Shown: positions 43,558 through 56,417 of the stretch, piece by piece
How positions within the stretch are numbered: the stretch's first letter is position 1
Layout: the number at the start of each line of letters is the position of its first letter
NCBI GenBank assembly: GCA_036346375.1
Contig: CM070517.1
Span: forward strand, 12,503,161-12,567,160
Source of the DNA: Guadua angustifolia
Lineage: Eukaryota; Streptophyta; Magnoliopsida; Poales; Poaceae
Length of the DNA: 64,000 nucleotides
Reading direction: 5' to 3'
Program-made: the position numbers and the translations under genes
Notes under the pieces: generated by a model
What the model saw: only the letters and a program-made list of their open reading frames with translations
Databases searched by the model: none
Told to the model about the DNA's origin: nothing

Positions 43558-46500
43558 ATAGCCTTCCACCCCATTTTATTTTCAAACACTACCCCTTGAC
43601 TGTAATCCCCGAGCATTGTCCAGTACCATGGACTCGGCTATTCGAACAGTTTTGACACTCTGCAGAGGTTGTACACTTTACCCACAAGATACAGCTTGCA
43701 CACCACAAAGGCGATTGATCAGAATAAAGCTTTTCAGAGACTTCTATCTCACCTAAGAACCTCTCGTGTTGCCTTCACTATCACTTCCCTCACTCGAGCA
43801 AAGTATAGGACCGACGAACACCGTTGGATCGGTACCAAGTCGAAGCATAGAGCACGCTCCCGTCTGATTACCCTCGTGTAATCGCCACCCCGAGGTATCA
43901 AAGGTAAGATATCAGAATCCTACTAAACTAGGTCTTCCCATTTAGACATGTGGTTGTACGAGAGACTCAGGTCAAAGGCTTGCAAGGTGAAGTCCTTAAC
44001 TGACCAAGGCAAGACTTCCTTCTCTCAGATTTTGGCACATAGCCCTCACAACACTCAACCCACCCCAGTTGCCACACAGGCCCACCTGGCACAAAGCCTC
44101 GGTCCACTTGCCCCAGTCTAAATCAATTCCACCACAAGTTATTTAACGGTGCAACACATGCCCGTAATCATCTTTCATGCAGAACCACATAGGTCTCTAC
44201 ATTCCAGTTTCAATACCAACATCATTCCACATTTTATCAAAATGCATTCACTATTCTTTAGTCAATGTTACTTTTGTAATCCAAACAGAATTGTTCGCGT
44301 TATAATCATGGCTAAGCAACTATTCACGGTCTAGCCTCCTGTGTTGGCACGATATTATCAACCAACTAATATTACCAAACTTAGGTTATCAAAGGAATCA
44401 TGGCATATGAATAATAATAACAAGATGACATAAACAATTAGGTTGATTAGCTAATTCACCCAAAGTATTTAAATCCATTTTTAGTTGAATTAGCATGCAT
44501 AGTTTGAAACAAAATACATTTTCAAAATTTAGGAGTAACATGGTCAAAGCATAACTTGCCTTCAAAAAGTTGCTGATCCTGACTTGAAGCTTGATCTTGC
44601 TCTAAGAATTCCCCCATTGTAAGTCTTCGGCAAATCAACGTCTATGCAAATCATAAGTTCACACAATAAATATATTTTCCAGAGAGCAAACTCAACTCTA
44701 AAAATTCCACAAAATCCACCAATAAATAGATCTTGATTTTACGAATTTTTAGAAATTGAAATCACTCAAATCAGAGTTAAAACGTAAAAGTTATAGCCAT
44801 TTGAAGTTTTAAAATAAATCAAAAAAATAAACCGAATTTCTTCATTTATTTTTATACAGAAAATTCGGCATTTATGACGTCAGCATGACTATTTATGACG
44901 TCAGCACCGAAAACATTTTCGGCCAAATATATTTATTAAAGAAATTCGGAATTTATGACGTCGATGACGCCATCGCCGACGTCAAGATTCATCGTGCAAA
45001 GACCGACAAGTGGGTCCCATTGATGACGTCACTGCTAATGTCAGCATGACACGTGTCATGATCTGGTCGTGACACGTGGCGATGAACTATCAACCGAGAG
45101 GTTGATTTAATCTCAACCATCCGATTAAAAATGTACGGCTGGATCTATTCCGACGCTTCGGCTCGGTTACTCCGGTGTTGACACGTGGCACGATGTCAAC
45201 CACTGGATCAAGATCTAACGGCGGAAACAAACCGAATAATCGACTCAACTGACCCGGTCAAACGCCAAGATTCGTGCGCTTGCCACGCGTCTCAATCTGA
45301 GCCGTGCGATGAAATCAACGGCCAAGATTGCACCGACACTTCGGATCGCTACTGCGGTGCTGACACGTGGCTTAACCGTGACCATCGGATCAAAATCGAG
45401 TGGTGAGCATTGACCGAGTGACGTCGACAGCAACGGCGACTCTGTCGCCTCGGTTCCCGTGCGACACGCGTCAGCACGGAACTGGTCCGCGCGGCGCAAT
45501 CCATACCGTAAATTCAAAAACCAACGGCTCGGATTAGATCTAACATACGCAGCGTGACTGGCGACGTGGATGCCCCGGTGCGCGACGCGTGGATGCATCC
45601 GCACTGTACGTCCAAGATCCAACGATCTAGATCAAATCAATCCTACGCTATCGGTACAGATCCAACGGCTACAACCAATTACACTACGTGGCTATACTAG
45701 AATCACTTGATCTAGATCTAACGGCGGACAATTGAAGATGATGTTTACTATACTATGGCTACGTGGCTAGATCTAGGCCATCCAACACGAATCCAACGAC
45801 TAACATTAAAGCACACGTGGGCGATCCCGCTACAGGCACATGGCGCTATCCTAGCCATTCATCTCTAGATCTACGGCTAAAAGGTGAAGATGAGACTCAC
45901 TGTTTTGGTGGCGACATGGCGCAATCGCAGACGTTCGGCAAAGATCGGACGGCGGTCAAAGCTCCACGTTCCGGCGAAGGCGCGGCGAAGATGGGTTGCT
46001 GGAGAGGAAGAAGATGACCACGCGCACGGTGTTCCAGTGATGCTCCGGCGAAGTGAGGTAGCTCCACGGGTGCGGCTCGTCATGAGGAGTACTCCGGTGG
46101 TCACGACAGCGGCGGAGGGTCACTGGAGAGGGCGCAAACAGCGGCGGAACGGCTACAGACTACGGCGAGCAACTGTGGCCAAACGATGGCGAGATGGACG
46201 GTGTGGATTAGAGCAACAAGTGCGCACGGCGAAGAGCTTTCCCGCGAGGTCATCGGCCGGCTTTATAGCCTCAGGAGGCGAGCTCAAACGGCGCTTTTAC
46301 TCGGCGGTTACTCGCCGAAAACGACGGCGGCGGCGGAAATGCACAGGATGACGTGGACGCATCTGACGCGTACACGTGGCGACAATCCAATGGCTTGGGG
46401 CGGTGAATCGACGCGGGCGAATCACAGCCGTAGGATGAAGATCCAACGGTTGGCGATCGGTAGCTTTAGGGTTTCCGGCCGAGCGGGCCGTGCGGCGCGC

Positions 46501-46824
46501 ACAGTAATGCGCCGGGCCCTTTACTGTTCAACCGAATTTTCCAGTTGTTTTTCAATAAAAATAATGCTAGAAATTCATTTGAATTATTTGAGGCTTTAAA
46601 AATATCAGAAAAATTCTGGAAAAATTCAAGAAAATACTTTACAACATTTTGAACTCAAATAAAATATTTTCATTTATATTTTATTAAAACTTTTCTATTA
46701 TTAAATAAATTTTCAAGGAAAAGTTAATTCTAGAAATTCAAATAAATGCAAATAAATTCCAGAAATTCTAAAAAATTCAATTAAACCATTTAAATTAAAA
46801 TAATCCAAATTTAGGGATGTTACA
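43558..46824 (-). repeat. Solo LTR C, 5' (U3-side) part
   Basis: The remainder of LTR C after CACTA D. On the minus strand it starts TGTAACATCCC at 46824, has an AT-rich first 280 bp, a GC-rich block 45900-46540 with long chance ORFs, a TATAAAGC-like box near 46265, and the motif-rich segment 44870-45830. No protein is recognised in any frame. Confidence 0.75.
44870..46390. promoter_or_regulatory. Cluster of ACGT-core (bZIP/G-box/TGA-type) motifs in LTR C
   Basis: At least a dozen sites are seen. TGACGTCA-type: about 44875, 44895, 44955, 45022. TGACACGTGTCA: about 45047. GACACGTGGC-type: about 45070, 45180, 45362. Others: GTGACGTCG near 45418, CTACGTGGC near 45686 and 45768, CACACGTGGG near 45814, GATGACGTGG near 46349, ACACGTGGC near 46372. 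Interspersed are repeats of GATCTAACGGC / ATCCAACGG. In plants such cores bind bZIP factors of the TGA and ABF classes. Function here is inferred. Confidence 0.5.
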
Positions 46825-46829
46825 TCCCT

Positions 46830-48013
46830 GCTCCTCCCTCATGGATGGCGCCTCGGTGGGCGAGCTCTCTGGCCGCTGCCTCGCCCCTAGCTCAGCGCCT
46901 CCTCCCACTCGTTCTCAGAGCAAGAAGAAGATTGCCTTGCCTTCCCCTGCCGTGGCGAGCCTCCACCATGGCAGTGAGCACATCCAGCCGGCGGTTACCC
47001 CAACTCCGGTCGAAGTGCCCCTCCCCTCTCGGCTTCTCCTTGTGGTGAGTACTCAGGTACAATTAAATTGAGGGTTTGGTTCTTTGTGCATGCCAGGTAT
47101 TCGATGAAATGGTTGTGAGGTGTACGCATGTATAGCGGCTCTTGTGTGGGCCGATTCAAGACGGTGGTTTGATTGATATTAATCTAGTAATGAGTTGTGA
47201 TCTGAGTTGAATGTGAGATGTGATTTTAGGAGTGTTCATTACTGATTCTACCTTATGCCGATTCATCAATATTTATTTTAAAGCGATGCTAGCTTTGTAT
47301 TAGTTCTCATTGAGCATGAGACTTTATAAGAATTAAATCTGTTGAGTTGTTTGAGCAAAGATTAGGTATTTATACATATACTCGAATCCTTGGTTAGTGA
47401 GATGGTTAGTGAAAAAGGGATGTTTACATTATGCAATCACATATTGTTGAACTGATAGTCCATGTGTATGCTTATGCCTTGATCCCTCTAATGGTCATGA
47501 CTAGCAATCTTAAATGTACTCTATTTAGTTTTACTTTGTGTCCATTAGAGGTGCATATATGTATATGTGTGCTTGCTTTATCATGGATTTATTTGGGCTG
47601 TCAATTTAAGATGTATGTTTTTCCCATGCATAGCTTCTACTAGGATCATTAACTGAAAGTTAGAGGGTTTACTGGAACATGCATTTCTTAGTGTTAGCTT
47701 CTCCTATATTATTTACAATGACAATAGACATGTTCATGCATTGGTCATAAATGGGAATCAATATTCATTTCTATGGACATGAAGAAAAGAGGTTAAATTT
47801 GAGACTAAAGCCAGTTTTATTGTGTATCTTCATGTGATTGGACGATATATGGTTTGGGGCCTTTGTGCATAGAGACTGTGATTTGCGGTTGCAAAATCTT
47901 GGTTAGTAAACAAAAGTTGTATGTGTGGATTTCTTACTGCTGCATTACCAGCTGTATATGTTTATCAGTATTAGGTTCTTGAGGACTTTATGTGCTGTTG
48001 TTTATGGAATGAG

Positions 48014-48045
<32 letters not shown>

Positions 48046-49809
48046 TATTTGTGTATGAGCTTCTGTAATATCATTCTTACCCTGGTAATGGTTGTGAATA
48101 TTATGCTGTGACTTGATCCTTATTACTTTTTGTATGGCTCAATTCAAATGAGTGAGTTAAGAATTATTTACTGCCATTTGATTATGAACATACTATTGTA
48201 TATTAGCTTAATTTGTTAATGGTTATGCATAAGATCCCAAATTGAGAGAGTTGTTAGTGTGTTCTCTTATTATTAAGGTTTAATGTCTGCTGTCTAGTGG
48301 GTTGTCCGGAGTTTCCATTAGTGGGAATTGGACTGTTTTTGGCAAAAGTTGAGATTTCATCTTGCATTGAGGTATTGAGTCGGACCTTGATCCATTCTTG
48401 TGTGTAACGTTGTTTTTCAGGGAGAATGTCTTTGGGGGTGGTCTCGACCCCGCGTTGCCTCATGCGTCGGTAAAGGCATGTGCAACCTTTATATTGCTAT
48501 TAGGGGAATGAGTTGAATGCTCGCGTTACGATTATTTGCATACTATGGTTTAAATTATGTTATGAGCACGTCTAGTTCAATGTTAGCATTTCGATGTAAA
48601 AGTCAAAAGAATGGAGGCAAGTGTACCCATTAGAATGGTATTAGGTTGTGACCCGATCGCGTGTTTTATTTTGAGCATGAGAATGCTAACAATTATGATA
48701 TGTTTATGAATATTCCTAGGAACTTGCTCATATTATGATTGCTGTTAAGTTTACTAATTTGTGTTGCTTGTTGAATTGTGTTCGAGCATGTGGACTCGGT
48801 TCATAACATACAGAGTTGCAATGTTGTTGCATTCCTGCATACATATCATGCATATTGTTATGAGCCCGGTCAGTGAGAAACACATATGGGGACATATGTC
48901 TAATCCGGAGTGCTCCTGAGATAAGTCCTACCTCGTAGTCCCAACCACAGGGTTGGATGGGAGTGAGTCAGTAAGAGTAGGCCCCTCCACTAGGATGGAA
49001 GGCAGATGAGGGTGAACAACGACGGGTGTTCCCTCTAGCTATACCGGTATATGCTGAAAGGGTGCATTTGAGCATGAAAGCATGGTTGCATTGCATTGCA
49101 TTGCATAGTATTGCATCGTGAATGATAATTTTTGTTCATGAGCTGATGGCAAGTACAGGTTGAGGAGTGAGTCGTGGACTCATCCAAAGATGCTCGTCGA
49201 GGTATGAGAACGGGTTCAGTATGTACTTGAATTGGTTGAGGTACTTGGAGTTCGTTGCGTTTTCTTTTGCTTACTGTTTCCAATTAAGAAAAATGAATAC
49301 GCTATGTTTCGAAGTAATTGAATGATGCTTGATTTTGATTACTTTTCGTTATTGTTGCACTTTGCTGAGTCTTGGACTCACGCTTGTTTGTTTCTTGTTT
49401 TAGGTACTTTGAAGCTGGCTCACGGGGATGGGAGTAGTAACACGCGCACGACTTCGGTCACCATCAATCCATTTAACTGATTCATTAAGTTTGGATGTAA
49501 CTAATGTGGTTGTATTGTGTTGTTCGTCGTTGCGTAGTTTACTAATTGACTATCGATGTGTGATTGATTATCTAAGGTTCTGCTAATGTTTCATTCTGGT
49601 TTGAGTGATTGATATATTATAACTGCAAATATTTTTCTTTGTTTGCTGAGTGGATGTCCACTATTTTAGGGGAGGTGCTGCCGAAATTTTATTGAATTCG
49701 GCAACCTCCTAGTTGTTTGCTTGCTTTGCTAAATTTTTCTCTAGTGTTTTGTAATTGTTTTGCTTGAGGGCGTAACATTCTGGGTACGTGGGGTGCCGGA
49801 GTGTTACAG
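46830..49809 (+). repeat. Element A 5' LTR, remaining 3.0 kb
   Basis: Resumes after the tccct repeat and matches 53440-56417 almost continuously to GTGTTACA. Exon-like islands with splice borders: donor GTGAGT at 47045; island 48421-48469 (TTTTTCAG acceptor, GTAAAG donor); island 49159-49201 (ends at GTATGAG); acceptor TTTTAG at 49398-49403. Confidence 0.9.
48013..48045. repeat. (TA)n(TG)n microsatellite
   Basis: ATATATATAT followed by TGTGTGTGTG; the equivalent site in the 3' LTR (about 54640) is shorter. Confidence 0.9.
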
Positions 49810-49810
49810 T

Positions 49811-49824
49811 TGGTATCAGAGCCA
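49811..49824 (+). other. Element A primer-binding site
   Basis: TTGGTATCAGAGCC starts 1 bp after the 5' LTR end, tRNA-Met type. Confidence 0.9.
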
Positions 49825-52800
49825 GGCTTTAGGTCCGTGGCATGTGAATTTAGCAAATTACTCTAGAGTAAACTAAAATTTTGCTGCGTGAAATTAGAAA
49901 CATGGCATAGGTTTCTACTCCTTTAAAATTTGGCCTTAGGGCAACAACCTTAAAATCTGGAATAGCGTGGTTCATTATTTTAAAACTTGACACACTCTGG
50001 TGCACAGTAGGAAGGGATGGGTATCATTGCATTACGCTTAAATGTTGTATTTAAGCTTTGATGTTGAATGTTAAATTATTGTTTCATATTGTTTTGATTG
50101 TAAATGGATTGTTTGAATCATTATGTTTTCGTCCTCGTACTTTTGACTATGTTAAGGGTCTTGGATGTTGGTGTGGCCGGTTAAAGCCCCTTTGAAGTTT
50201 GAGAACCTCTTTCAGGTGAGGGTAGTTGTCCTTTACGTCATAGTTAGAGAGTGGGTAGAGAAAGTTGGATTCTTTTGCCTTTAGTGGTTGGGGACAAAGA
50301 GAAAGAGACTGGTGATGAATCCTTTTGGATTTCGGTTGCTACCATTTTGGTGTTCAGTTGGATTGATTGTTTTGTGGAGAAAGGTAGGGCATTGTTCTTG
50401 TGGTTGTTTAGCTCTTCATTTAAAAAAGTTATTGAAGTTTTCTTGGTGCAAAACTTAAGTTGTGTGGATTTTCAGTGTTAAGGTCTTATCGAAAAGATTT
50501 GGTTGATCATTGATTTTCCCTCTTGCATCCATCTTCCTTAGTGGAAGTTGTAAATCTTGAGATTTACTTGAAGAGCTTTTGTATACCTGAGTTGGACACT
50601 TGAGAATCGAGTTCCTTCGTGATTTATGGATGGGTTTCCCTGGAAAGAAAATGTTATTGGTGTTGTTCATGTTTGTGAGTTGTCATATTATTTAAAGGGT
50701 CGGGGTCGCATCTTTTTTTTCAGTGGGTAGGTGACCCACGAGGATGTTTGAGACTCTAAGCCTATGATGTATGGTTAGAGCATCGTGATGATGTAAGGTA
50801 CCAATGTGGTTAAAGTGAATTTGTGATGGTAAGTGATCCGAAATGAAAGATGATTAGTATTTTATGCGAACTGTTGTGAGTCAGGGAATTGATTGGGAGT
50901 ACGGGATTGCGTACCGTTAAGGCTAATATTGATATTGATTGAGGAGGTTAAGGATCTTCTGTTTGATGAATTGATTATAGTAAGGGATGGGGTAAAGACA
51001 TGAGGATTGTTGGTTTATGTTGTTTTTGGGTCAAGTAAATTGCGGACCAACTAAATGACTTAATCAATGTGTAATCACAGAATGGGCATATATATATATG
51101 GAATGGTTGTGTGAATGATCGGGTTGTTATCTTTGACAAATGTCTGTCTTGAAGCCTTATTTTATGGAATATGGCTGGTGGGGATCACATCGAACTGTTA
51201 GAATCATTTATGGATTCAATTGATTGTATGACTTTCTGGGAGTGCATGCCTTTTTGGTTAAGTTGCGGAGTTGGCTTGATGAGTGAAAATGGGGATGGAG
51301 TGATTTTGAAGTAATCGGTTGATGGATTTTGGAACACTTTATTTCATTGAATCATGCCAAACTTTTGTCCTGGCTAAGTTGTTTAGCTTATATGAATGAA
51401 TTTGGGATTTACACCCAAGAGTGTATGGTTGCATTGCGCTTCGTAGCGTACAAAATGGATTAACTTGGAATTTATATTTGAAGGAAACAGATAGAGACAT
51501 GAGGGATGGTGATGGAAGCTCTTGAGCTGAAACTAATTGTAACTCTTTTTGTCTAGAGCTGGATTTGGAAAAAAAAAGTGTGTGTGGTATTGGCGAGTGT
51601 TTCAAAAAGTGAACCTTATGAATGTTTCGTAAGTGATCTTGATGGTGAATCGGTTTCTGTTGGGAATGAGTTTCCCTTTCTCTTTGAGAGAATTTATGGT
51701 GGTTGTGGGTGCAGGTGTTTGACTTGAGAATTGGTTTTCTCTTCCAAAATATTGATTTTGGTTAAAATGGGAGGTTTTGCTTTGGTAAAGGTGAGATGAG
51801 TTGTTTTGGTTTGAGGGCTCCTATCAAAGATTTGTGTGGCGCTTTTCTTTTAATTGGAGTTTTTTTTCGATGCGAATTTTATTGCATTGATTTGAGAATG
51901 TTAAACGTGGTTTATGTGATGATAGAGAATCGGGTTTTCCTTTGCGATTCGGCTTTGGAAAAGGAAATGAGTGATGAGTGGGTTCTATCAAGTTTCTCTC
52001 CAAGGTAAATTTTAGTGTTTTTGGTTCAAGATGATGTGTGTGATTCATTTGGTTTAAAGAGAATTGTATTTCTTTTGCATTCTAACTGGAGTTAAAGAAT
52101 ATGAATGCTTATGGTATAGTGTTGAGTATAATAAAGGAATATGACCATTAGTGGTTTAAGGATGGATTATGATGGAGGTTTTGATGTCTTGGTCTAAATT
52201 TTGTTGGGAGTATCGTTTGGTTGTAGTGAAGGTGATAGCAATTTGAAGTATAGTGTTCTATTGTGAATATTTGATTTAGCTAGTTGTCCCTAAGTGTGAG
52301 ACATGCCTTGGAAAGGAGAATAAATTTTTTTTGTATAACGTGATTTGTGATCGAAAAGGAAATATTGCCACAGTGGGCTAATTCTTTCGATGGCATTGGT
52401 TGATTTTGGTCCCTTGTTAAAAAGATCAATCAATTGGAAAAGATGGGATTATTTGTATTTGATTCTTTGGGGTTCAAGTTGGGAACCCAGGATGATAAAA
52501 CGGATGGTATGGGCGATTGGTTGAGACTTAGTTAGAGGCTTGGTAGAATGAAAAGCCTCGTAACTTTGTTGTTGTCATGAATAGATAAATTGTGATAGGG
52601 ACTCGATGGCGGACTAGATTGAAATTAAAGGGGGGATGTAGAGTTGGGTTTAGAGTTTGGAACCCAGTTGTCATTGGTTATATGGAGGTTTAATCCGGTA
52701 ATTGTCAAAGGAAGTTTCTGGGTTACATCAGATTATTTTGCAATAGCGTAATGATTTGGGAAGTTGGCATATCGACTAGTATGATCGAGTCCTTAAGTGG

Positions 52801-53130
52801 GTGCAATTGAGGAGGAAGGTTGCGGAGCTTCTTATGAGATTCCTTGTTCAGGAAGTCATTGGGATTTAGTTATGCGAAGGAGTTTTATCCCTTTCAAAGT
52901 TAAGTAAAAATTGGAGTGAATGTGGAATCGTGTCAAGTTGCACTTAATTGAGCTAAGTTAAATCGTTTCTGTTAATCGTTGGATTTGAGAATTTGGTTCA
53001 GCATTACAGCCGTTTGAGATTTTGTGTGGATGCTTTGGGTTTACAAAGAAGTTTAAGTCCCTTGTGGATTTTGTTTTGAGTCTGGCGTTTTTTTTTAATT
53101 CGGGGTCGAATTCCTTTGAGGGGTGGAGAA
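49825..53130 (+). other. Element A interior, no gag or pol
   Basis: 3.3 kb of AT-rich sequence with only short open frames. None shows zinc-knuckle, protease, RT or integrase motifs on either strand. It ends in the polypurine tract GAGGGGTGGAGAA (53118-53130) directly before the 3' LTR. PBS and PPT retained without coding is the LARD pattern. Confidence 0.8.
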
Positions 53131-56100
53131 TGTAATATCCGAAAAAAAATTTTAATTTGTTGGGGCTGTGCTAAGCTATCTTCTTCTTGGATTGGTTTGT
53201 CTTTGGGCTGCTGTTGGGCCTTACCTCCTAACCCTAGCCCCCACTCACCCCAGCCGGTGCCTCCACCCAACTCAGCCGCCACTTCTCCTCCTGGCGTTCC
53301 CCTGGCTCCCTCCCTACCGGGCGCACCCCTGCCTACCTCCCTTGGCTTCCCCCCCAGCTCGGCGATGCCGCCGCTCCCCCTGGCTCCTCCCGGCCCGGCG
53401 CAGCTCCTCCCGGTCACCCTCAAGCCGAGCGCCGCCTCCCTGCTCCTCCCTCCCGGACGACGCCCCCTGGCCGGCGAAGCTCCCCTAGCCAGCGTGCTGC
53501 CTGCCCCTAGCTCAGCGCCTCTCCCTCCCACTCGTTCTGCAGCAGCAGCAACACTGCCTTGCCTTCCCCTACCAATGGCGAGCCCACCAGCCGGCGGCGA
53601 GCTCATCCAGCCGGCGGTTCCCCCAACTCCGGTCAAAGTGCCCCTCCCCTCTCGGCTTCTCCTTGTGGTGAGTACTCAGGTACAATTAAATTGAGGGTTT
53701 GGTTCTTTGTGCATGCCATGTGTTCGATGAAATAGTTGTGAGGTGTATGCATGTGTAGTGGCTCTTGTGTGGGCCGATTCGAGACGGTGGTTTGATTGAT
53801 ATTAATCTAGTAATGAGTTGTGATCTGAGTTCACTGTGAGATGTGATTTTAGGAGTGTTCATTATTGATTCTACCTTATGCCGATTGATCAATATTTATT
53901 TTAAAGCTATGCTAGCTTTGTATTAGGCCTGTTGAACAGAGACTTTAAAAGATTTAAATCATGTTGAGTTGTTGAGCAACAATAGGTATTTATACATATA
54001 CTCGAATCCTTGGTTAGTGAGATGGTTAGTGAAAAAGGGATGTTTACATTATGCAATCAATATATTGTTGAACTGATAGTCCATGTGTATGCTTATGCCT
54101 TGATCCCTCTAATGGTCATGACTAGAAATCTTAAATGTACTCTATTTAGTTTTACTTTGTGTCCATTAGGGGTGCATATATGTATATGTTTGCTTGCTTT
54201 ATCATGGATTTATTTGGGCTGTCAATTTAAGATGTATGTTTTTCCCATGCATAGCTACTACTAGGATCATTAACTGAAAGTTAGAGGGTTTACTGGAACA
54301 TGCATTTCTTAGTGTTAGCTTCTCCTATATTATTTACAATGACAATAGACATGTTCATGCTTTGGTCATAAATGGGAATCAATATTCATTTCTATGGACA
54401 TGAAGAAAAGAGGTTAAATTTGAGACTAAAGCCAGTTTTATTGTGTATCCTCATGTGATTGGACGGTATATGGTTTGGGGCCTTTGTGCATAGAGACTGT
54501 GATTTGCAGTTGCAAAATCTTGGTTAGTAAACAAAAGTTGTATGTGTGGATTTCTTACTGCTGCATTACCAGCTGTATATGTTTATCAGTATTAGGTTCT
54601 TGAGGACTTTATGTGCTGTTGTTTATGGAATGAGATATATACATATATATATGTGTGTGTTATTTGTGTATGAGCTTCTATAATATCATTCTTACCCTGG
54701 TAATGGTTGTGAATATTATGCTGTGACTTGATCCTTATTACTTTTTGTATGGCTCAATTCAAATGAGTGAGTTAAGAATTATTTACTGCCATTTGATTAT
54801 GAACATACTATTGTATATTAGCTTAATTTGTTAATGGTCATGCATAAGATCCCAAATTGAGAGAGTTGTTAGTGTGTTCTCCTATTATCATGGTTTAATG
54901 TCTGCTTCTAGTGGGTTGTCCGGAGTTTCCATTAGTGGGAATTGGACTGTTTTTGGCAAAAGTTGAGATTTCATCTTGCATTGAGGTATTGAGTCGGACC
55001 TTGATCCATTCTTGTGCGTAACGTTGTTTTTCAGGGAGAATGTCTTCGGGGGTGGTCTTGACCCCGCGTTGCCTCATGCGTCGGTAAAGGCAAGTACAAC
55101 CTTTATATTGCTATTAGGGGAATGAGTTGAATGATCGCGTTATGATTAATTGCATACTATGGTTTAAATTGTGTTATGAGCACGTCTAGTTCAATGTTAG
55201 CATTTCGATGTAGAAGTCAAAAGAATGGATGCAAGTGTACCCATTATAATGGTATTAGGTTGTGACCCGATCGCGTGTTTTATTTTGATCATGAGAATGC
55301 TAACAATTATGATATGTTTATGAATATTCCTAGGAACTTGCTCATATTATGATTGCTGTTAAATTTACTAATTGGTGTTGCTTGTTGAATTGTGTTCGAG
55401 CATGTGGACTCGGTTTATGACATATAGAGTTGCAATGTTGTTGCATTCCCGCATACATGTCATGCATATTGTTACGAGCCTGGTCGGTGAGAAAGACATA
55501 TGGGGACATATGTCTAATCCGGAGTGCTCCTGAGATAAGTCCTACCTCGTAGTCCCAACCACGAGGTTTGTTGGGAGCGAGTCAGTAAGAGTAGGCCCCT
55601 CCACTGGGATGGAAGGGAGACGAGGGTGAACACCGATGGGTGTTCCCTCTAGCTATATCGGTATAGGCTGAAAGGGTGCATTTGAGAATAAAAGTATGGT
55701 TGCATTGCATTGCTTTGTATTGCATCGTGAATGATAATTGTTGTTCATGAGCTGATGGCAAGTACAAGTTGAGGATTGAGTCGTGGACTCATCCAAAGAT
55801 GCTCGTCGAGGTATGAGAACGGGTTCAGTATGTATTTGAATTGGTCGAGGTACTTGGAGTTCGCTATGCTTTTTTTTTATCTGCTTCCAATTAAGAAAAA
55901 TGAATACGCTATGTTTCGAAGTAATTGAATGATGCTTGATTTTGATTACTTTTCGTTATTGTTGCACTTTGCTGAGTCTTGGACTCACGCTTGTTTGTTT
56001 CTTGTTTTAGGTACTTTGAAGCTGGCTCACCGGGATGGGTGTAGTAGCACGTGCACGACTTTGATCACCATCAATCCATTTAACTGATTCGTTAAGTCTG

Positions 56101-56417
56101 GATGTAACTAATGCGGTTATATTGTGTTGTTCGTCATTGCGTAGTTTACTAATTGACTATCGATGTGTGATTGATTATCTAAGGATCTGCTAGAATGTTT
56201 CATTCTGGTTTGAGTGATTGATATATTATAACTGCAAATGTTTTTCTTTGTATGCTGAGTGGATGTCCACTATTTTAGGGGAGGTGCTACCGAAATTTTA
56301 TTGAATTCGGCAACCTTCTCGTTGTTCGCTTGCTTTGCTAAATTTTTTTCTAGTGTTTTGTAATTGTTTTGCTTGAGGGCATAACATTCAGGGAACGTGG
56401 GGTGCCGGGGTGTTACA
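53131..56417 (+). repeat. Element A 3' LTR, 3287 bp
   Basis: Uninterrupted copy. Its first 560 bp are GC-rich with a continuous 192-codon Pro/Ala-rich frame (53116-53694) that runs up to and through a GTGAGT donor (53668). Later islands match the 5' LTR: 55035-55083 has the same 49-bp length and borders, and the TTTTAG acceptor is at 56005-56010. The frame is probably non-coding leader, as it starts outside the LTR and is not kept in the 5' copy. Confidence 0.9.

Larger units (their letters stand above)
32425..46824 (-). mobile_element. Solo LTR C (gypsy type), about 3.8 kb, split by CACTA D
   Basis: Begins TGTCGTGCCCCG at 32425 and ends GGGATGTTACA at 46824, flanked by a perfect TSD tccct (32420-32424, 46825-46829). 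No interior or second LTR is present, so it is a solo LTR left by recombination. Minus orientation is shown by similarity to the LTR of gypsy F in reverse: the segment around 43900-44010 matches F near 57290-57370, and 44340-44460 matches F near 56930-57030. The distances to the 3' end agree (about 1.0 kb). Net length without CACTA D is about 3.84 kb. Confidence 0.88.
32069..56417 (+). mobile_element. Element A: non-coding LTR retrotransposon (LARD-like) with 3.3 kb LTRs
   Basis: 5' LTR 32069-49809 (carrying insertion C), PBS, 3.3 kb interior, 3' LTR 53131-56417. Both LTRs start TGTAATATCC and end GTGTTACA. Flanks are ccgat (32064-32068) and ccgac (56418-56422), a 5-bp TSD with one change. 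The interior has no gag or pol, so it must have moved using proteins of another gypsy-type element. It is inserted in the 5' LTR of copia 2. Confidence 0.9.

Noticed and set aside
45884..46599. Arg-rich ORFs (155 and 137 codons) on the plus strand of LTR C
   Set aside because: CG-rich composition alone keeps these frames open. They run against the LTR orientation and show no motif.
50251..52008. Short ORFs in element A interior as possible gag remnants
   Set aside because: None contains a gag, zinc-knuckle, protease or polymerase motif on either strand.
53116..53694. 192-codon Pro-rich ORF as a real element A protein
   Set aside because: It begins outside the LTR and the 5' LTR copy does not keep the frame; leader composition explains it.
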